In this document: piece after piece, positions 36,701 to 43,612 of the stretch | Layout: the number at the start of each line of letters is the position of its first letter | Numbering within the stretch: position 1 is the first letter of the stretch | DNA from: Pseudomonadota bacterium | GTDB lineage: Bacteria; Pseudomonadota; Alphaproteobacteria; Sphingomonadales; Sphingomonadaceae | DNA: 43,612 bases | Assembly (NCBI GenBank): GCA_023416515.1 | Contig: JAEZHP010000123.1 | Coordinates: forward strand, 1-43,612 | Reading direction: 5' to 3' | Notes under the pieces: model-generated | Databases searched by the model: none | What the model was told of the DNA's origin: nothing | Seen by the model: only the letters and a program-made list of their open reading frames with translations | Made by a program: the position numbers and the translations under genes

Positions 36701-37353
36701 AGGGCCGTTCCATCATCTATAGCTCAGCCGAGATGGCTTGGCTTGAGGCCAACCGCCTGCTGCCGATCAGTGAGTACGCCGCCGCCTTCGCCGTCAGGTT
36801 CGGGCGTGATGTGTCCGCAACGAACCTTCATGCGCTGCGAAAGCGGAAGGGGTGGAAGACCGGCAGAACCGGCCATTTCGCCAAGGGCGAGGCGCCGCAC
36901 AACAAGGGGGTACCCTGCCCGCCCGGCGTGGGCGGGCGGCACCCGAATGCCCGCAGGAACCAGTTTCGTAAGGGCGACCTCCCGCACACGTTCCGAGGCG
37001 CTGGTCACGAAAGGATCGATGACAAGGACGGCTATGTCGTCATGATCGTCGCGGAGACTAACCCATGGACAGGGGCGGCTACTCGTCCAGTCCTTAAGCA
37101 TCGGTACCTTTGGGAGCAGGTGAACGGGCCGCTGCCAGACGGGCACTGCCTGAAGTGTTTAGACGGCGACAAGACGAACACTGATCCCGAGAATTGGGAA
37201 GCCATACCGCGCGCTTTGCTGCCGCGTCTGAATGGCGGTCGCGGCAAGACCCTCGTCGCCTATGACGAGGCTCCCAGTGAACTGAAACCCACCATCCTTG
37301 CTTGCGCTCGACTGCACCATCGGGCCAAGGCCGCGCGCGAGGCCGCCCAATGA
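36697..37353 (+). CDS. HNH endonuclease, homing-type
   Basis: 218-residue product. An N-terminal helical DNA-binding part (MAWLEANRLLPISEYAAAFA) is followed by GHFAKGEAPHNKG and NQFRKGDLPHTFRG repeats, then the HNH core: GYVVMIVAETN, RPVLKHRYLWEQVNGPLPDG, HCLKCLDGDKTNTDPENWEA. This is the layout of free-standing homing endonucleases of the HNH_3 group. It may be a selfish insertion in the accessory region. ATGA overlaps both neighbours. Confidence 0.85.
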   Translation: MKGRSIIYSSAEMAWLEANRLLPISEYAAAFAVRFGRDVSATNLHALRKRKGWKTGRTGHFAKGEAPHNKGVPCPPGVGGRHPNARRNQFRKGDLPHTFRGAGHERIDDKDGYVVMIVAETNPWTGAATRPVLKHRYLWEQVNGPLPDGHCLKCLDGDKTNTDPENWEAIPRALLPRLNGGRGKTLVAYDEAPSELKPTILACARLHHRAKAAREAAQ

Positions 37354-37670
37354 CGTCGGCCCTCACCTACCGCACCGGCATGACGATCCACCTCCACGAC
37401 GGAGCGGAGCGCGAGTTCGACCTCGTGCTCCAGTGCAGCGTCACGCCCGGCTCGCCCGAGGTCGGTCGCACCTACATGGGCGACCCCGACAAGTACGACC
37501 CCGGCTCGCCTGACGAGGTGTGGATCGACAGCCTTCGCGCCTTCGACGAACGCGGCAAGGAGTGCGCCACGGTCGCGAAGCTGGCGCTGCTGATCGCCCG
37601 CTCTGACGAGGAGCTTGAGCAGGACATCATCGAGACCTGGAACGAGCACGAGGCGTCCGATGCCGAGTGA
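37350..37670 (+). CDS. Phage protein, unknown function
   Basis: 106-residue product: MTSALTYRTGMTIHLHDGAE, REFDLVLQCSVTPGSPEVGR, DPDEVWIDSLRAFDERGKEC-like acidic middle, helical end. Beta strands followed by helices; acidic. Its last residues (EHEASDAE) encode the ribosome site and start of the next gene. No family was recognised. Confidence 0.6.
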   Translation: MTSALTYRTGMTIHLHDGAEREFDLVLQCSVTPGSPEVGRTYMGDPDKYDPGSPDEVWIDSLRAFDERGKECATVAKLALLIARSDEELEQDIIETWNEHEASDAE

Positions 37671-37845
37671 AGCCCTCCACACCGAGATCGAGGCCCGGCT
37701 GATCAGCCTCCGCCAGTGGATCGACCACTGGGAGCGCTACCGGGGCGACTGGCCCACGTCCGAGAGCCTGCGCGAAGCCCGCGAGCTGGTGGACAGCCTC
37801 GCTGACGTCCTCATGGAGGAGGCTCGCCATGACCATGCAGCCTGA
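37660..37845 (+). CDS. Small helical phage protein
   Basis: 61-residue product: MPSEALHTEIEARLISLRQW, IDHWERYRGDWPTSESLREA, RELVDSLADVLMEEARHDHA. All helix. GAGG inside the preceding gene is its ribosome site, and its own end contains GGAGGAGG for the next gene. Function unknown. Confidence 0.6.
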   Translation: MPSEALHTEIEARLISLRQWIDHWERYRGDWPTSESLREARELVDSLADVLMEEARHDHAA

Positions 37846-38023
37846 CCCCATCCACTCCGACCCTCTCCCCGACGCGTGCCTTCTCGCGCTGGCCGATGCT
37901 CGCGCCAAGAAGATCGTGGCGGACGCATCGGTCGACCGCGCGGTCCAGATCGCCCGGCTTCTGTCTGTGTACGACGGCCTTGTGGTCGTGCCGACGCTGT
38001 ACGTCGTGGGAGGCGGGAAATGA
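37829..38023 (+). CDS. Small phage protein, unknown function
   Basis: 64-residue product: MTMQPDPIHSDPLPDACLLA, LADARAKKIVADASVDRAVQ then a hydrophobic end (LLSVYDGLVVVPTLYVVGGG). GGAGGAGG lies upstream. It overlaps both neighbours. Function unknown. Confidence 0.55.
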   Translation: MTMQPDPIHSDPLPDACLLALADARAKKIVADASVDRAVQIARLLSVYDGLVVVPTLYVVGGGK

Positions 38024-38223
38024 TGTTCGCGATAATCCCAGATTACGTCTCCAACGAAATCGACCGGAAGCTCGACGCGGCTCTTGCGGAGACGCCTGAC
38101 GCAAAGAAGGACCGAGATCATCTTAAAGCGCAACTGACCGCTTACTTCGTGGATCATGGGGTGGTGCCTGATTTCTCCCTCGCGAAGCTCGAGAAGCCGC
38201 AGGAGCCCTCCGATGACCGCTGA
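38020..38223 (+). CDS. Small phage protein, unknown function
   Basis: 67-residue product: MMFAIIPDYVSNEIDRKLDA, AETPDAKKDRDHLKAQLTAY, FVDHGVVPDFSLAKLEKPQE. Two adjacent ATGs (38020 and 38023) could start it; GGGAGG is 6 nt before the first, which overlaps the preceding stop. No family was recognised. Confidence 0.55.
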   Translation: MMFAIIPDYVSNEIDRKLDAALAETPDAKKDRDHLKAQLTAYFVDHGVVPDFSLAKLEKPQEPSDDR

Positions 38224-38428
38224 TCTTGCGACCCTGCGTGCGCTGAAGGAGCGGCGGTCGGATGCGCTGCTCAAGGCGACCGCCATGCGCTTCCTGGTCG
38301 AGATCGCTCAGCGGGACGGTGACCGGGTCTCGGTTGAGGTGAACTGCGCTCGCGGCCTCGCCTATCTCGCAGAGGCTGATCGCCTCGACGCCCTCATCTC
38401 CCGCCCTGAGGAGGCGCGCCAGTCGTGA
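38213..38428 (+). CDS. Small helical phage protein
   Basis: 71-residue product: MTADLATLRALKERRSDALL, KATAMRFLVEIAQRDGDRVS, ARGLAYLAEADRLDALISRP. Antiparallel coiled-coil look. It overlaps the next gene by GTGA. Function unknown. Confidence 0.55.
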   Translation: MTADLATLRALKERRSDALLKATAMRFLVEIAQRDGDRVSVEVNCARGLAYLAEADRLDALISRPEEARQS

Positions 38429-39090
38429 CCCAGATCACCGAAGAGCAGATCGCTGAGATCGAGGGGCGGTGCGGGGAGGCGCTGGGCTCCGAGGAGATGT
38501 TCATGCTGCTCCGCGCGAGACTGCCGGGCGAGCATCTGGTCACTCTCCAGTTGATCATGGGGGACATCCGGAAGTTCGTTCTCGGTCGCGCCGCCCTCTC
38601 CCAAGCGGCTCTGGTCCTGGCTCGGCCTCATCCCGACGACAATCTCGCCGTCGAGCGCCTGATCGATGCCTTGGACGGAGAGTGCGACGGCCTCGCGATC
38701 AGCGAGGATCAGGCGCGTAACATCCTGACCTATGTCGAGACCGGCGCCCCTCCCCGCCGCCCCGGAGGCGCGGTCATGAGCGCCCCCGCGACCAATGACG
38801 TGCGGGCTGGGTTCCCCGGCATTGAGCGGGCGCTTCTGCTGATCGCCCTCGACAATGGCGGCGTCAATCGCGACCGGCCCGCGACGCAGGTCCGACGTGA
38901 GATCGGGGACTGGCTGACAAAGCAGCCGGCTGACCTCCTTCCCGAGATCGACAGGTGGCTCGCGGCCCTCAACGATGACGACTTGGATACTGTCTGCGCG
39001 GGGGAAGAAGGCGACCGCGCTGTGTTGCTGTCGGGCGCCCCGCCATTCACGGACGATCTTCTCAGCCGCTACTTCAACGAGGTTTGCTGA
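38425..39090 (+). CDS. Accessory phage protein, possible two-gene fusion
   Basis: 221-residue product from GTG 38425. Residues 1-115 are acidic and helical (ITEEQIAEIEGRCGEALGSE, AVERLIDALDGECDGLAISE). At residue 118 an internal ATG (38776) with GGAGG 8 nt upstream starts MSAPATNDVRAGFPGIERAL, whose nucleotide start is nearly identical to that of the next gene. The second half may therefore be a former separate gene, or still be made separately. No family was recognised. Confidence 0.55.
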   Translation: MTQITEEQIAEIEGRCGEALGSEEMFMLLRARLPGEHLVTLQLIMGDIRKFVLGRAALSQAALVLARPHPDDNLAVERLIDALDGECDGLAISEDQARNILTYVETGAPPRRPGGAVMSAPATNDVRAGFPGIERALLLIALDNGGVNRDRPATQVRREIGDWLTKQPADLLPEIDRWLAALNDDDLDTVCAGEEGDRAVLLSGAPPFTDDLLSRYFNEVC

Positions 39091-39527
39091 TGGCCGCGAC
39101 CGATGACGTGCGGGCTGAGCGGGAGGGGCTGTGCGGCTGGCCCGACTGCGGATGCGAGGGGGACGAAGCCTGCCGCCTGGCGCAGCACGTCCTCATGGAG
39201 GAGAAGCGCGCGGATCGGGCCACTGCCCGCGCCGAGCTCGCAGAGGCGGAAGCCGAGCGGCTGCGTGAGGCGCTGGAGATCATCGCCGGTCGCCGACCAT
39301 GCCTCGACAACCTGATGTCTAACGCCGACATCGCTACCGCCGCCCTCCAGCCCCGGACCCACTCCCATGAGAGGCGCAACGCCGCCTATCTCGCGGAGTG
39401 CGAGGCGCTTTCGGCCAAGTGGATCGCGAACTGCGTCGAGCAGCAACGCCAGCGTGTCGTGGCGTCTATCGAGAAGGAGACGCCCGATGCGGAGCGCGCA
39501 GACGGCGAGGCGGCCGACCGTGCATGA
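39090..39527 (+). CDS. Accessory phage protein, Cys-containing N-terminus
   Basis: 145-residue product: MAATDDVRAEREGLCGWPDC, GCEGDEACRLAQHVLMEEKR, then a coiled-coil region (RAELAEAEAERLREALEIIA) and a helical end. Four Cys in the first 30 residues could bind a metal. TGATG overlap with the gene before, ATGA with the gene after. Its N-terminal DNA repeats that of 38776. Confidence 0.55.
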   Translation: MAATDDVRAEREGLCGWPDCGCEGDEACRLAQHVLMEEKRADRATARAELAEAEAERLREALEIIAGRRPCLDNLMSNADIATAALQPRTHSHERRNAAYLAECEALSAKWIANCVEQQRQRVVASIEKETPDAERADGEAADRA

Positions 39528-40336
39528 TCCACTATCACGGGACGCCCATCACTCCGATCTCAGCTCTCTACGAGCTTGCCGGTCGACACTTCTGTGTCAG
39601 CCACGCGCGGCCGGACGATGTGGAGCGGGTCCACGCGATTGGTCAGAGCGTCATGCTGGACAACGGCGCGTTCTCGAAGTGGAAGCGCGGAGCCGCGACG
39701 GACTGGCCCGCTTACTACGCCTGGTGCGAGAGGTGGCTCGCCTTCCCTACAACGTGGGCCGTGATCCCAGACGTGATCGACGGCGGCTCGCAGCTTCAGG
39801 ACGCCCTCTTGTCAGAATGGCCCTTCGGTCATCACGGGGCGCCGGTCTGGCATATGGACGAGCCGCTTCCGAGGCTGCTGCGGCTGGTCGACGAATGGCC
39901 CCGGGTCTGCATCGGGTCGACGGGCGAATTCGCGGCGGTCATGTCGCCCTCCTGGCAAGCCGAGATGGACAGGATCTGGGACGGGCTCTCCCGTGGCCGG
40001 CGTTTCCTGCCCGCGATCCACATGCTGCGCGGCATGCAGTGCTCGGGGCGTCGATGGCCATTCGCGAGCGTCGACAGCACGGACATCGGCCAGAACCACT
40101 GGCGCCCGCAGAACACGCCTCGGGCCATGGCGGATCGGTGGGACGCGATGCAGTGCCCGGGCGCGTGGCGGCCGGTGGGCTCTCGACAGATGGAGCTCGG
40201 CTATGACGGAGCGGGAGAAGATCGCGGCGACCTACCAAGCGGAGGCAGACCGCCGGAGGCGACGCGCGGAAACGCTGCGTTCCGAAGCGGCGGCCCTCGA
40301 TCGCAACGCAGACGAGTTCGAGCGGCAGGCTACTGA
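39524..40336 (+). CDS. TGT/DpdA-like TIM-barrel protein, possible DNA deazaguanine transferase
   Basis: 270-residue product. Its ordered motifs resemble those of tRNA-guanine transglycosylases: LDNGAF (45-50) at the place of DSGGF, VIPDVID (80-86) for the second substrate Asp, IGSTGEF (130-136) for the Gly-rich loop, and SVDSTD (182-187) where TGT has its nucleophile region VDxFD. No zinc motif is seen. Phage relatives of TGT (DpdA) insert 7-deazaguanines into DNA. No preQ0 synthesis genes are in the window. The last 45 residues are basic and of random look and overlap the next gene by 134 nt, so the end may be frameshifted. ATGA overlap at the start. Confidence 0.65.
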   Translation: MIHYHGTPITPISALYELAGRHFCVSHARPDDVERVHAIGQSVMLDNGAFSKWKRGAATDWPAYYAWCERWLAFPTTWAVIPDVIDGGSQLQDALLSEWPFGHHGAPVWHMDEPLPRLLRLVDEWPRVCIGSTGEFAAVMSPSWQAEMDRIWDGLSRGRRFLPAIHMLRGMQCSGRRWPFASVDSTDIGQNHWRPQNTPRAMADRWDAMQCPGAWRPVGSRQMELGYDGAGEDRGDLPSGGRPPEATRGNAAFRSGGPRSQRRRVRAAGY

Positions 40337-40364
40337 GATCTTACAGGAGACGCCCGATGCCTGA
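40203..40364 (+). CDS. Small coiled-coil protein
   Basis: 53-residue product: MTEREKIAATYQAEADRRRR, RAETLRSEAAALDRNADEFE then QATEILQETPDA, a single charged coiled coil. It overlaps the end of the TGT-like frame by 134 nt. Its last codons contain AGGAGA and the start of the next gene. Confidence 0.55.
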   Translation: MTEREKIAATYQAEADRRRRRAETLRSEAAALDRNADEFERQATEILQETPDA

Positions 40365-41127
40365 GGTGACAGTCGACGAGCACGGTTATCTGTGGCGCAA
40401 CCTCGCGCCGGGAGAGGTTACAGGCGATAGGCACTTCGCCGAGGCGGATGATCGCCCTTACGAGACCGATGAGGTCTACGGCTGGGCAGTAGACGGCGAG
40501 CTCATTCGCGGCAGGGTCCGCCTTGGCCGGAACACCGGCGCAAGGACCACGACGCACTTTCCTAGCGGCGGCTCAACGAGTGATCCGATCGTCGAGCCGT
40601 ATCGCCTACGCCTGCCCGCCGCCGCGCAGGACCGCACCGCGGCCGATCTGCGGGAGGGGGTCATCGAAGCTGCTTCGCAGGCGATAGGCGACCATGTGAC
40701 GCCCGGGTGCAATTGGGGTGCGCTCGCCGACGCCATCCTCTCACTTGTCGCTCCGCTGCTGGAGCGCGCGCGGGAGGAGGGCATGGAGGAGGCAGCGCGA
40801 TGGCATGAGGGGCAGGCGAAGGACTACACCAAACGAGCGGCGGAGCCCAAGATGCCTCTAGGGGCGATCGGGTCCCTGCAAGGTCTCGCTGCTGTCCATC
40901 TAAGCGACGCAGACGCCATCCGCGCCCTCCGCACCACCCCGACCCGCTTCTACACCGAGGCCGAGATGCAGGCGGCGGTGGCGGCGGAGAGGGAGGCGTG
41001 CCTTCAGGCAGCGCAAGAGGTCCGTGATCGCTTCACTTTGGACGGGACAGCCGACACGGCATTTGCCGAGGCGTTCGACGCGATCCGCTCCCGCGCCACC
41101 AGCGACAAGGGAGGGGCGGATGTCTGA
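40357..41127 (+). CDS. Accessory phage protein, unknown function
   Basis: 256-residue product. The N-terminal part is beta-rich (DEVYGWAVDGELIRGRVRLG), the middle helical (DLREGVIEAASQAIGDHVTP), the end coiled-coil with a MQAAVAAEREACLQAAQEVR repeat-like stretch. No family was recognised; a late TPTRFYTEAEMQAAVAAERE resembles a shared tail of other phage proteins. AGGAGA lies 6 nt before the ATG. Confidence 0.55.
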   Translation: MPEVTVDEHGYLWRNLAPGEVTGDRHFAEADDRPYETDEVYGWAVDGELIRGRVRLGRNTGARTTTHFPSGGSTSDPIVEPYRLRLPAAAQDRTAADLREGVIEAASQAIGDHVTPGCNWGALADAILSLVAPLLERAREEGMEEAARWHEGQAKDYTKRAAEPKMPLGAIGSLQGLAAVHLSDADAIRALRTTPTRFYTEAEMQAAVAAEREACLQAAQEVRDRFTLDGTADTAFAEAFDAIRSRATSDKGGADV

Positions 41128-41410
41128 CACCAAGCACGGTTTCAGCAACTTCATGGCTCTGGAGCAGGTCGACTACGCCCGCGCCCTCGAAGCCGACCGC
41201 GACGCATGGAAGGCCAAGTACGAGGCGGCGATAGAGGCGCTGGAAGCGGGGGCCAAGTACTTGGACGAACTCTCGGCCAACCTGATCGACAATGACGCAG
41301 ACATGCTTATCGACCGCTGCGATGACCCTGCGGAAGTCGCCGGACGGATGCGCGCCACCCGCCTCGTTTCAGACCACGACCGCGCCAAGGAGGCGAGCGA
41401 TGCCGGGTGA
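41120..41410 (+). CDS. Small coiled-coil phage protein
   Basis: 96-residue product: MALEQVDYARALEADRDAWK, AKYEAAIEALEAGAKYLDEL, NLIDNDADMLIDRCDDPAEV. Helical, acidic. GGGAGGGG precedes the ATG by 3-4 nt. Ends KEASDAG, encoding the start of the next gene. Confidence 0.55.
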   Translation: MSDTKHGFSNFMALEQVDYARALEADRDAWKAKYEAAIEALEAGAKYLDELSANLIDNDADMLIDRCDDPAEVAGRMRATRLVSDHDRAKEASDAG

Positions 41411-41888
41411 GAAGCAGACCAACCTAGCGCTTCGCTGCGAAGTTCTGGGTCGCGACAAGACAGCCTTGCTGGGCGATGCCCTGAACCCCGTCCCGGAGGG
41501 CGTCGAAGGCTATGACGCCGCTCTGACGGCGGCAGGCGTGGCCGTCGTCGCCAGCCAAAGCTTTGGTTCGTACCAAGGCGACTGGTGGGCCCAGGTCCGG
41601 TTCACCAACGGCGAGGAGTACTTCGTCACAGGGAGCTTCGGGTCGTGCTCATACTGCGACGCTTTTGAAGCCGAGTTCGACTACGGCGCATCCGAGCAGC
41701 CGGATTACCTGCACCGCTTGGCAGCATTCGGACGCAACTACCTCGAATGCTGCTACACGCTGGAGCAGGCCATCGCAAAGGCGAGCGAGAACCTCTCCTG
41801 GGACTGCGACGCCGAGGAAATGGTGGAGTGGCTGAGGTCTCGCGACTCCGGCCGTCGCGCTCTCGCTGAGGCAGCCCGTGATGAGTGA
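41400..41888 (+). CDS. Conserved accessory phage protein
   Basis: 162-residue product. The centre SQSFGSYQGDWWAQVRFTNG, EEYFVTGSFGSCSYCDAFEA with a CSYC pair and a later NYLECCYTLEQAIAKASENL is a pattern I have met in proteins of unknown function across many prophages and plasmids. Beta strands and a possible metal site. Function unknown. Confidence 0.6.
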   Translation: MPGEKQTNLALRCEVLGRDKTALLGDALNPVPEGVEGYDAALTAAGVAVVASQSFGSYQGDWWAQVRFTNGEEYFVTGSFGSCSYCDAFEAEFDYGASEQPDYLHRLAAFGRNYLECCYTLEQAIAKASENLSWDCDAEEMVEWLRSRDSGRRALAEAARDE

Positions 41889-42303
41889 CCTTCTGGAACA
41901 GCGCATCGAGGCGGCGGCAAAAGCGCTCTACGAGCGAGACGTCGAGCTGAAGCGCCCGACTGAACTGCGGTGGCCATGGGACGATCTATCCGCCTTTGAG
42001 CGTGACCAGTGGCGATCCATCGGCCGTCGCGCCCTTCTCGCCTCAGACGCTGTCCTCGCTCAGGCGGGGATGGTCGTCGTGCCGAGGGAGGCGACACCCT
42101 ACGACGGCCCCGTTGGTGAGATGCGCCTGAACTATGAGGGCGCTTTGGCAGACTTGGACAGCGCCTTGGATGTCCTAATCGCCCGGATCAACGGTGACCG
42201 GGACATGCAGAGTGCGGCCGTCTGGCTGCGGATGAACTACCCCAAGAAGGCCGCCATGCTCCGCGCCGCTCCCGACAACGGAGGCGGTGAGCGCGATGGG
42301 TAG
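41881..42303 (+). CDS. Accessory phage protein, unknown function
   Basis: 140-residue product from ATG 41881: MSDLLEQRIEAAAKALYERD, LRWPWDDLSAFERDQWRSIG, RRALLASDAVLAQAGMVVVP. The first half is of a common small-phage-protein type (AAxALYExxx...WxxLxxxxRxxWRxxARxAL), the end helical. A GTG one codon earlier is possible. It overlaps the gene before and xis after. Confidence 0.6.
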   Translation: MSDLLEQRIEAAAKALYERDVELKRPTELRWPWDDLSAFERDQWRSIGRRALLASDAVLAQAGMVVVPREATPYDGPVGEMRLNYEGALADLDSALDVLIARINGDRDMQSAAVWLRMNYPKKAAMLRAAPDNGGGERDG

Positions 42304-42586
42304 GGCTGCCGCCGAGAGCATCATGTACACGGCCGATGCCGTCGCGGCCCGCTGGGGCTGCTCGCATCAGCACGTCCACAACCTCATCAAATCGGGCAGG
42401 CTCCGGGCGCACCGCATGGGCCAGAAGCTCATCCGCATCCCGGCAGAAGCCGTCGAGGAATTCGAGTGCCAGACCGTCATCTCACCCGACTCCGCGGAGG
42501 CTGGGCCGCAACCTGGTACGAAGGTGGCAAGCGCCACCGTCATGCGCTTGGTACGAGCGACAAGAAGGAAGCCGAGCGCCTCCTAG
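42296..42586 (+). CDS. Excisionase-like MerR-type HTH protein
   Basis: About 96 residues. MYTADAVAARWGCSHQHVHN, LIKSGRLRAHRMGQKLIRIP, AEAVEEFE is the excisionase-family winged helix-turn-helix. It would direct the integrase toward excision. Starts at GTG 42287, ATG 42296 or ATG 42323 are all possible. It overlaps int by 121 nt, as int and xis overlap in lambda; the last 40 residues are encoded by the same DNA as the integrase start. Confidence 0.8.
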   Translation: MGRAAAESIMYTADAVAARWGCSHQHVHNLIKSGRLRAHRMGQKLIRIPAEAVEEFECQTVISPDSAEAGPQPGTKVASATVMRLVRATRRKPSAS

Positions 42587-43500
42587 TCCAGTTCAGCGCG
42601 CTCCATGACGCCGCTGCCGGCGAGACGGTTCGGCAGCTTTGGGAAGCTTACCGGAAGGACCGGAGCGGGCGAAGGATCGCAGAGAGCATGGAGTTCACCG
42701 GCCGCATCATCCTTCCGGAATTTGGCGACATGGCCCCGTCCGAGATCACGGCGGAGAACTGCCGCGCCTACATCGCGAAGCGGAAGAAGGCCGGGAAGCA
42801 GCCGGGCACCTACTGGACCGAGCTGAACCACCTGCAGATCGCGCTCAACTGGGCGCACAAGACGCGTCGCATTCCGCACGCGGTCCATATCGAACGGCCG
42901 GCCAAGCCGCCGGCTCGAGACGTGCGGCTGACGAAGCAGGAGGCGCGCCGTCTGATGGAGTGCGCCAAGGCTCCGCACGTCGAGCTCGCCATCGCTCTGA
43001 TGCTCTACACCGCCGCGAGATCCGGCGCCGTGAAGGAGCTGACCTGGGACCGGGTGAACTTCGAGACGGGCTTCATCACTCTCTCCACGCCCGACGAGTT
43101 CGGGAGGAAGAAAGGCCGCGCCACCGTTCCCATGAACGCCGATCTGCGCCGGCGGCTGGAGGCGGCGAAGAAGGTCGCGCAGTCCGACCACGTGATAGAA
43201 TGGGCCGGTGAGCCGGTGAAGTCACTGAAGAGGGGCTTCCGGCGGGCCGCGGAGGACGCAGGCCTCGAGGGCGTCACGCCGCACACCCTGCGGCACACCG
43301 CGGCGTCGTGGATGGCGCAGGCCGGGCTCCCGATGACGAAGATCGCGGCCATGCTCGGACACAGCGACAGCCGGACCACCGAACGCATCTATGCCCGGTT
43401 CACGCCCGGGCATTTGAAGGAGGCGGCTGACGCGCTCGACTTGTCGGATGTGCCCTCTGGTTCACTTGAACCTGGGGTGTCTGGGATGGCCGAACAATGA
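42466..43500 (+). CDS. int: Tyrosine integrase
   Basis: 344-residue product. Arm-type N-terminus (GGWAATWYEGGKRHRHALGT), core-binding region (VRQLWEAYRKDRS) and a catalytic domain with Arg185 (TAARSGAVKEL), His273 and Arg276 (HTLRHTAASW), His299 (LGHSDS) and Tyr309 (ERIYARF). It catalyses site-specific recombination at the tRNA site 68 bp downstream. GTG start at 42466, with GAGGAA about 6 nt before it. It lies at the end of the rightward run and so may also be read from that promoter. Confidence 0.95.
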   Translation: MPDRHLTRLRGGWAATWYEGGKRHRHALGTSDKKEAERLLVQFSALHDAAAGETVRQLWEAYRKDRSGRRIAESMEFTGRIILPEFGDMAPSEITAENCRAYIAKRKKAGKQPGTYWTELNHLQIALNWAHKTRRIPHAVHIERPAKPPARDVRLTKQEARRLMECAKAPHVELAIALMLYTAARSGAVKELTWDRVNFETGFITLSTPDEFGRKKGRATVPMNADLRRRLEAAKKVAQSDHVIEWAGEPVKSLKRGFRRAAEDAGLEGVTPHTLRHTAASWMAQAGLPMTKIAAMLGHSDSRTTERIYARFTPGHLKEAADALDLSDVPSGSLEPGVSGMAEQ

Positions 43501-43567
43501 TGACAAAATGGCACGATAGTGTGTGCCCTTTTGACGAAAATGACGTAGATTATGAGCGGGAACGTTC

Positions 43568-43612
43568 TTCACACGGGTGGGGTCACAGGTTCGATCCCTG
43601 TTTCGGGCACCA
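43568..43612 (+). other. Attachment site: tRNA 3' half
   Basis: The T arm (ACAGG-TTCGATC-CCTGT, 43585-43601), the 3' acceptor strand TTCGGGC, discriminator A and CCA are all present, but no D arm or matching 5' acceptor strand lies upstream. It is therefore a 3' copy left by integration, not a whole tRNA gene. Counting back with usual spacing puts CAC in the anticodon (43570-43572), which would be tRNA-Val; this is uncertain. The intact tRNA and other att site should be left of the window. Confidence 0.7.

Noticed and set aside
39487..39523. ATG with a good AGGAGA site inside 39090-39527
   Set aside because: The frame it opens encodes unlikely sequence across the TGT-like gene; best explained as an orphaned junction cassette.
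43540..43612. Complete tRNA or tmRNA gene at the right end
   Set aside because: No D arm and no 5' strand complementary to the acceptor 3' strand are present; only the 3' half fits.
1..43612. CRISPR array, insertion sequences, rRNA
   Set aside because: No regularly spaced direct repeats, transposase or IS terminal repeats, and no rRNA-like sequence were noticed on reading.

Overview
The window is most of a lambda-like temperate prophage in a high-GC alphaproteobacterium. Hyphomicrobiales (Rhizobiales) is my best guess, from the protein flavour and a GC content that looks to be in the sixties by eye. No host gene is visible apart from a tRNA 3' fragment at the right end. The evidence for a prophage is a tyrosine integrase and an excisionase-like gene beside that tRNA fragment, a CI-type repressor with a divergent Cro-like gene, a replication and recombination operon, and a head and tail module in nearly the gene order of lambda (Nu1-A-W-B-C/Nu3-D-E-FI-FII-U-V-G/GT-H-tip proteins-J-fibres). 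The left end of the window cuts through a fibre-region gene. No holin or endolysin gene is present, so the lysis genes and the other attachment site probably lie further left.

Layout, left to right. Positions 1-21335 are the late genes, all on the minus strand and so transcribed leftward, from the terminase pair (19731-20291 and 17942-19882) through head, tail, tape measure, tail tip and fibre genes. The fibre region includes a 761-residue protein with a PhoD-type phosphoesterase domain. One plus-strand gene (10873-11208) encoding a small exported protein sits between the tail chaperone and the tape measure gene, in the manner of a 'moron'. Positions 21336-21692 are non-coding and carry a strong terminator. 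Positions 21693-34192 are the early leftward operon: cro-like gene, small proteins, two ParB/DGQHR-like proteins, an ERF annealing protein with a YqaJ-type exonuclease, several HNH and GIY-YIG nucleases, a RuvC-like resolvase, a protein with a DnaA domain IV, replication proteins with a candidate origin inside the initiator gene, a PP-loop enzyme and a candidate late regulator. Positions 34193-35086 hold the genetic switch. Positions 35087-43500 are a rightward run of small accessory genes, including one that resembles tRNA-guanine transglycosylases (TGT/DpdA-like), and end in xis and int. Positions 43568-43612 are the attachment site.

Regulation can be read in some detail. A 16-bp palindrome, TATCGG-N4-CCGATA, sits inside the leftward promoter, inside the rightward promoter and directly after cI. 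The leftward promoter would give an almost leaderless cro transcript. The second copy, after cI, is followed by a T run, so it could also be the cI terminator. Four canonical intrinsic terminators lie before or inside the late operon, which suggests antitermination or deliberate attenuation. Most minus-strand genes overlap by ATGA, GTGA or TGATG, and three of the joints are bridged by micro-genes of 18, 20 and 22 codons. The tail chaperone pair has a canonical -1 slippery heptamer (GGGAAAC) in the right frame.

The most unusual items are the TGT/DpdA-like protein together with two ParB/DGQHR-family proteins and a PP-loop protein (a possible DNA-modification theme), a stand-alone DnaA domain IV protein, an origin-like repeat cluster inside the initiator gene, and related 39-bp hairpins ahead of the ERF gene and one ParB-like gene.
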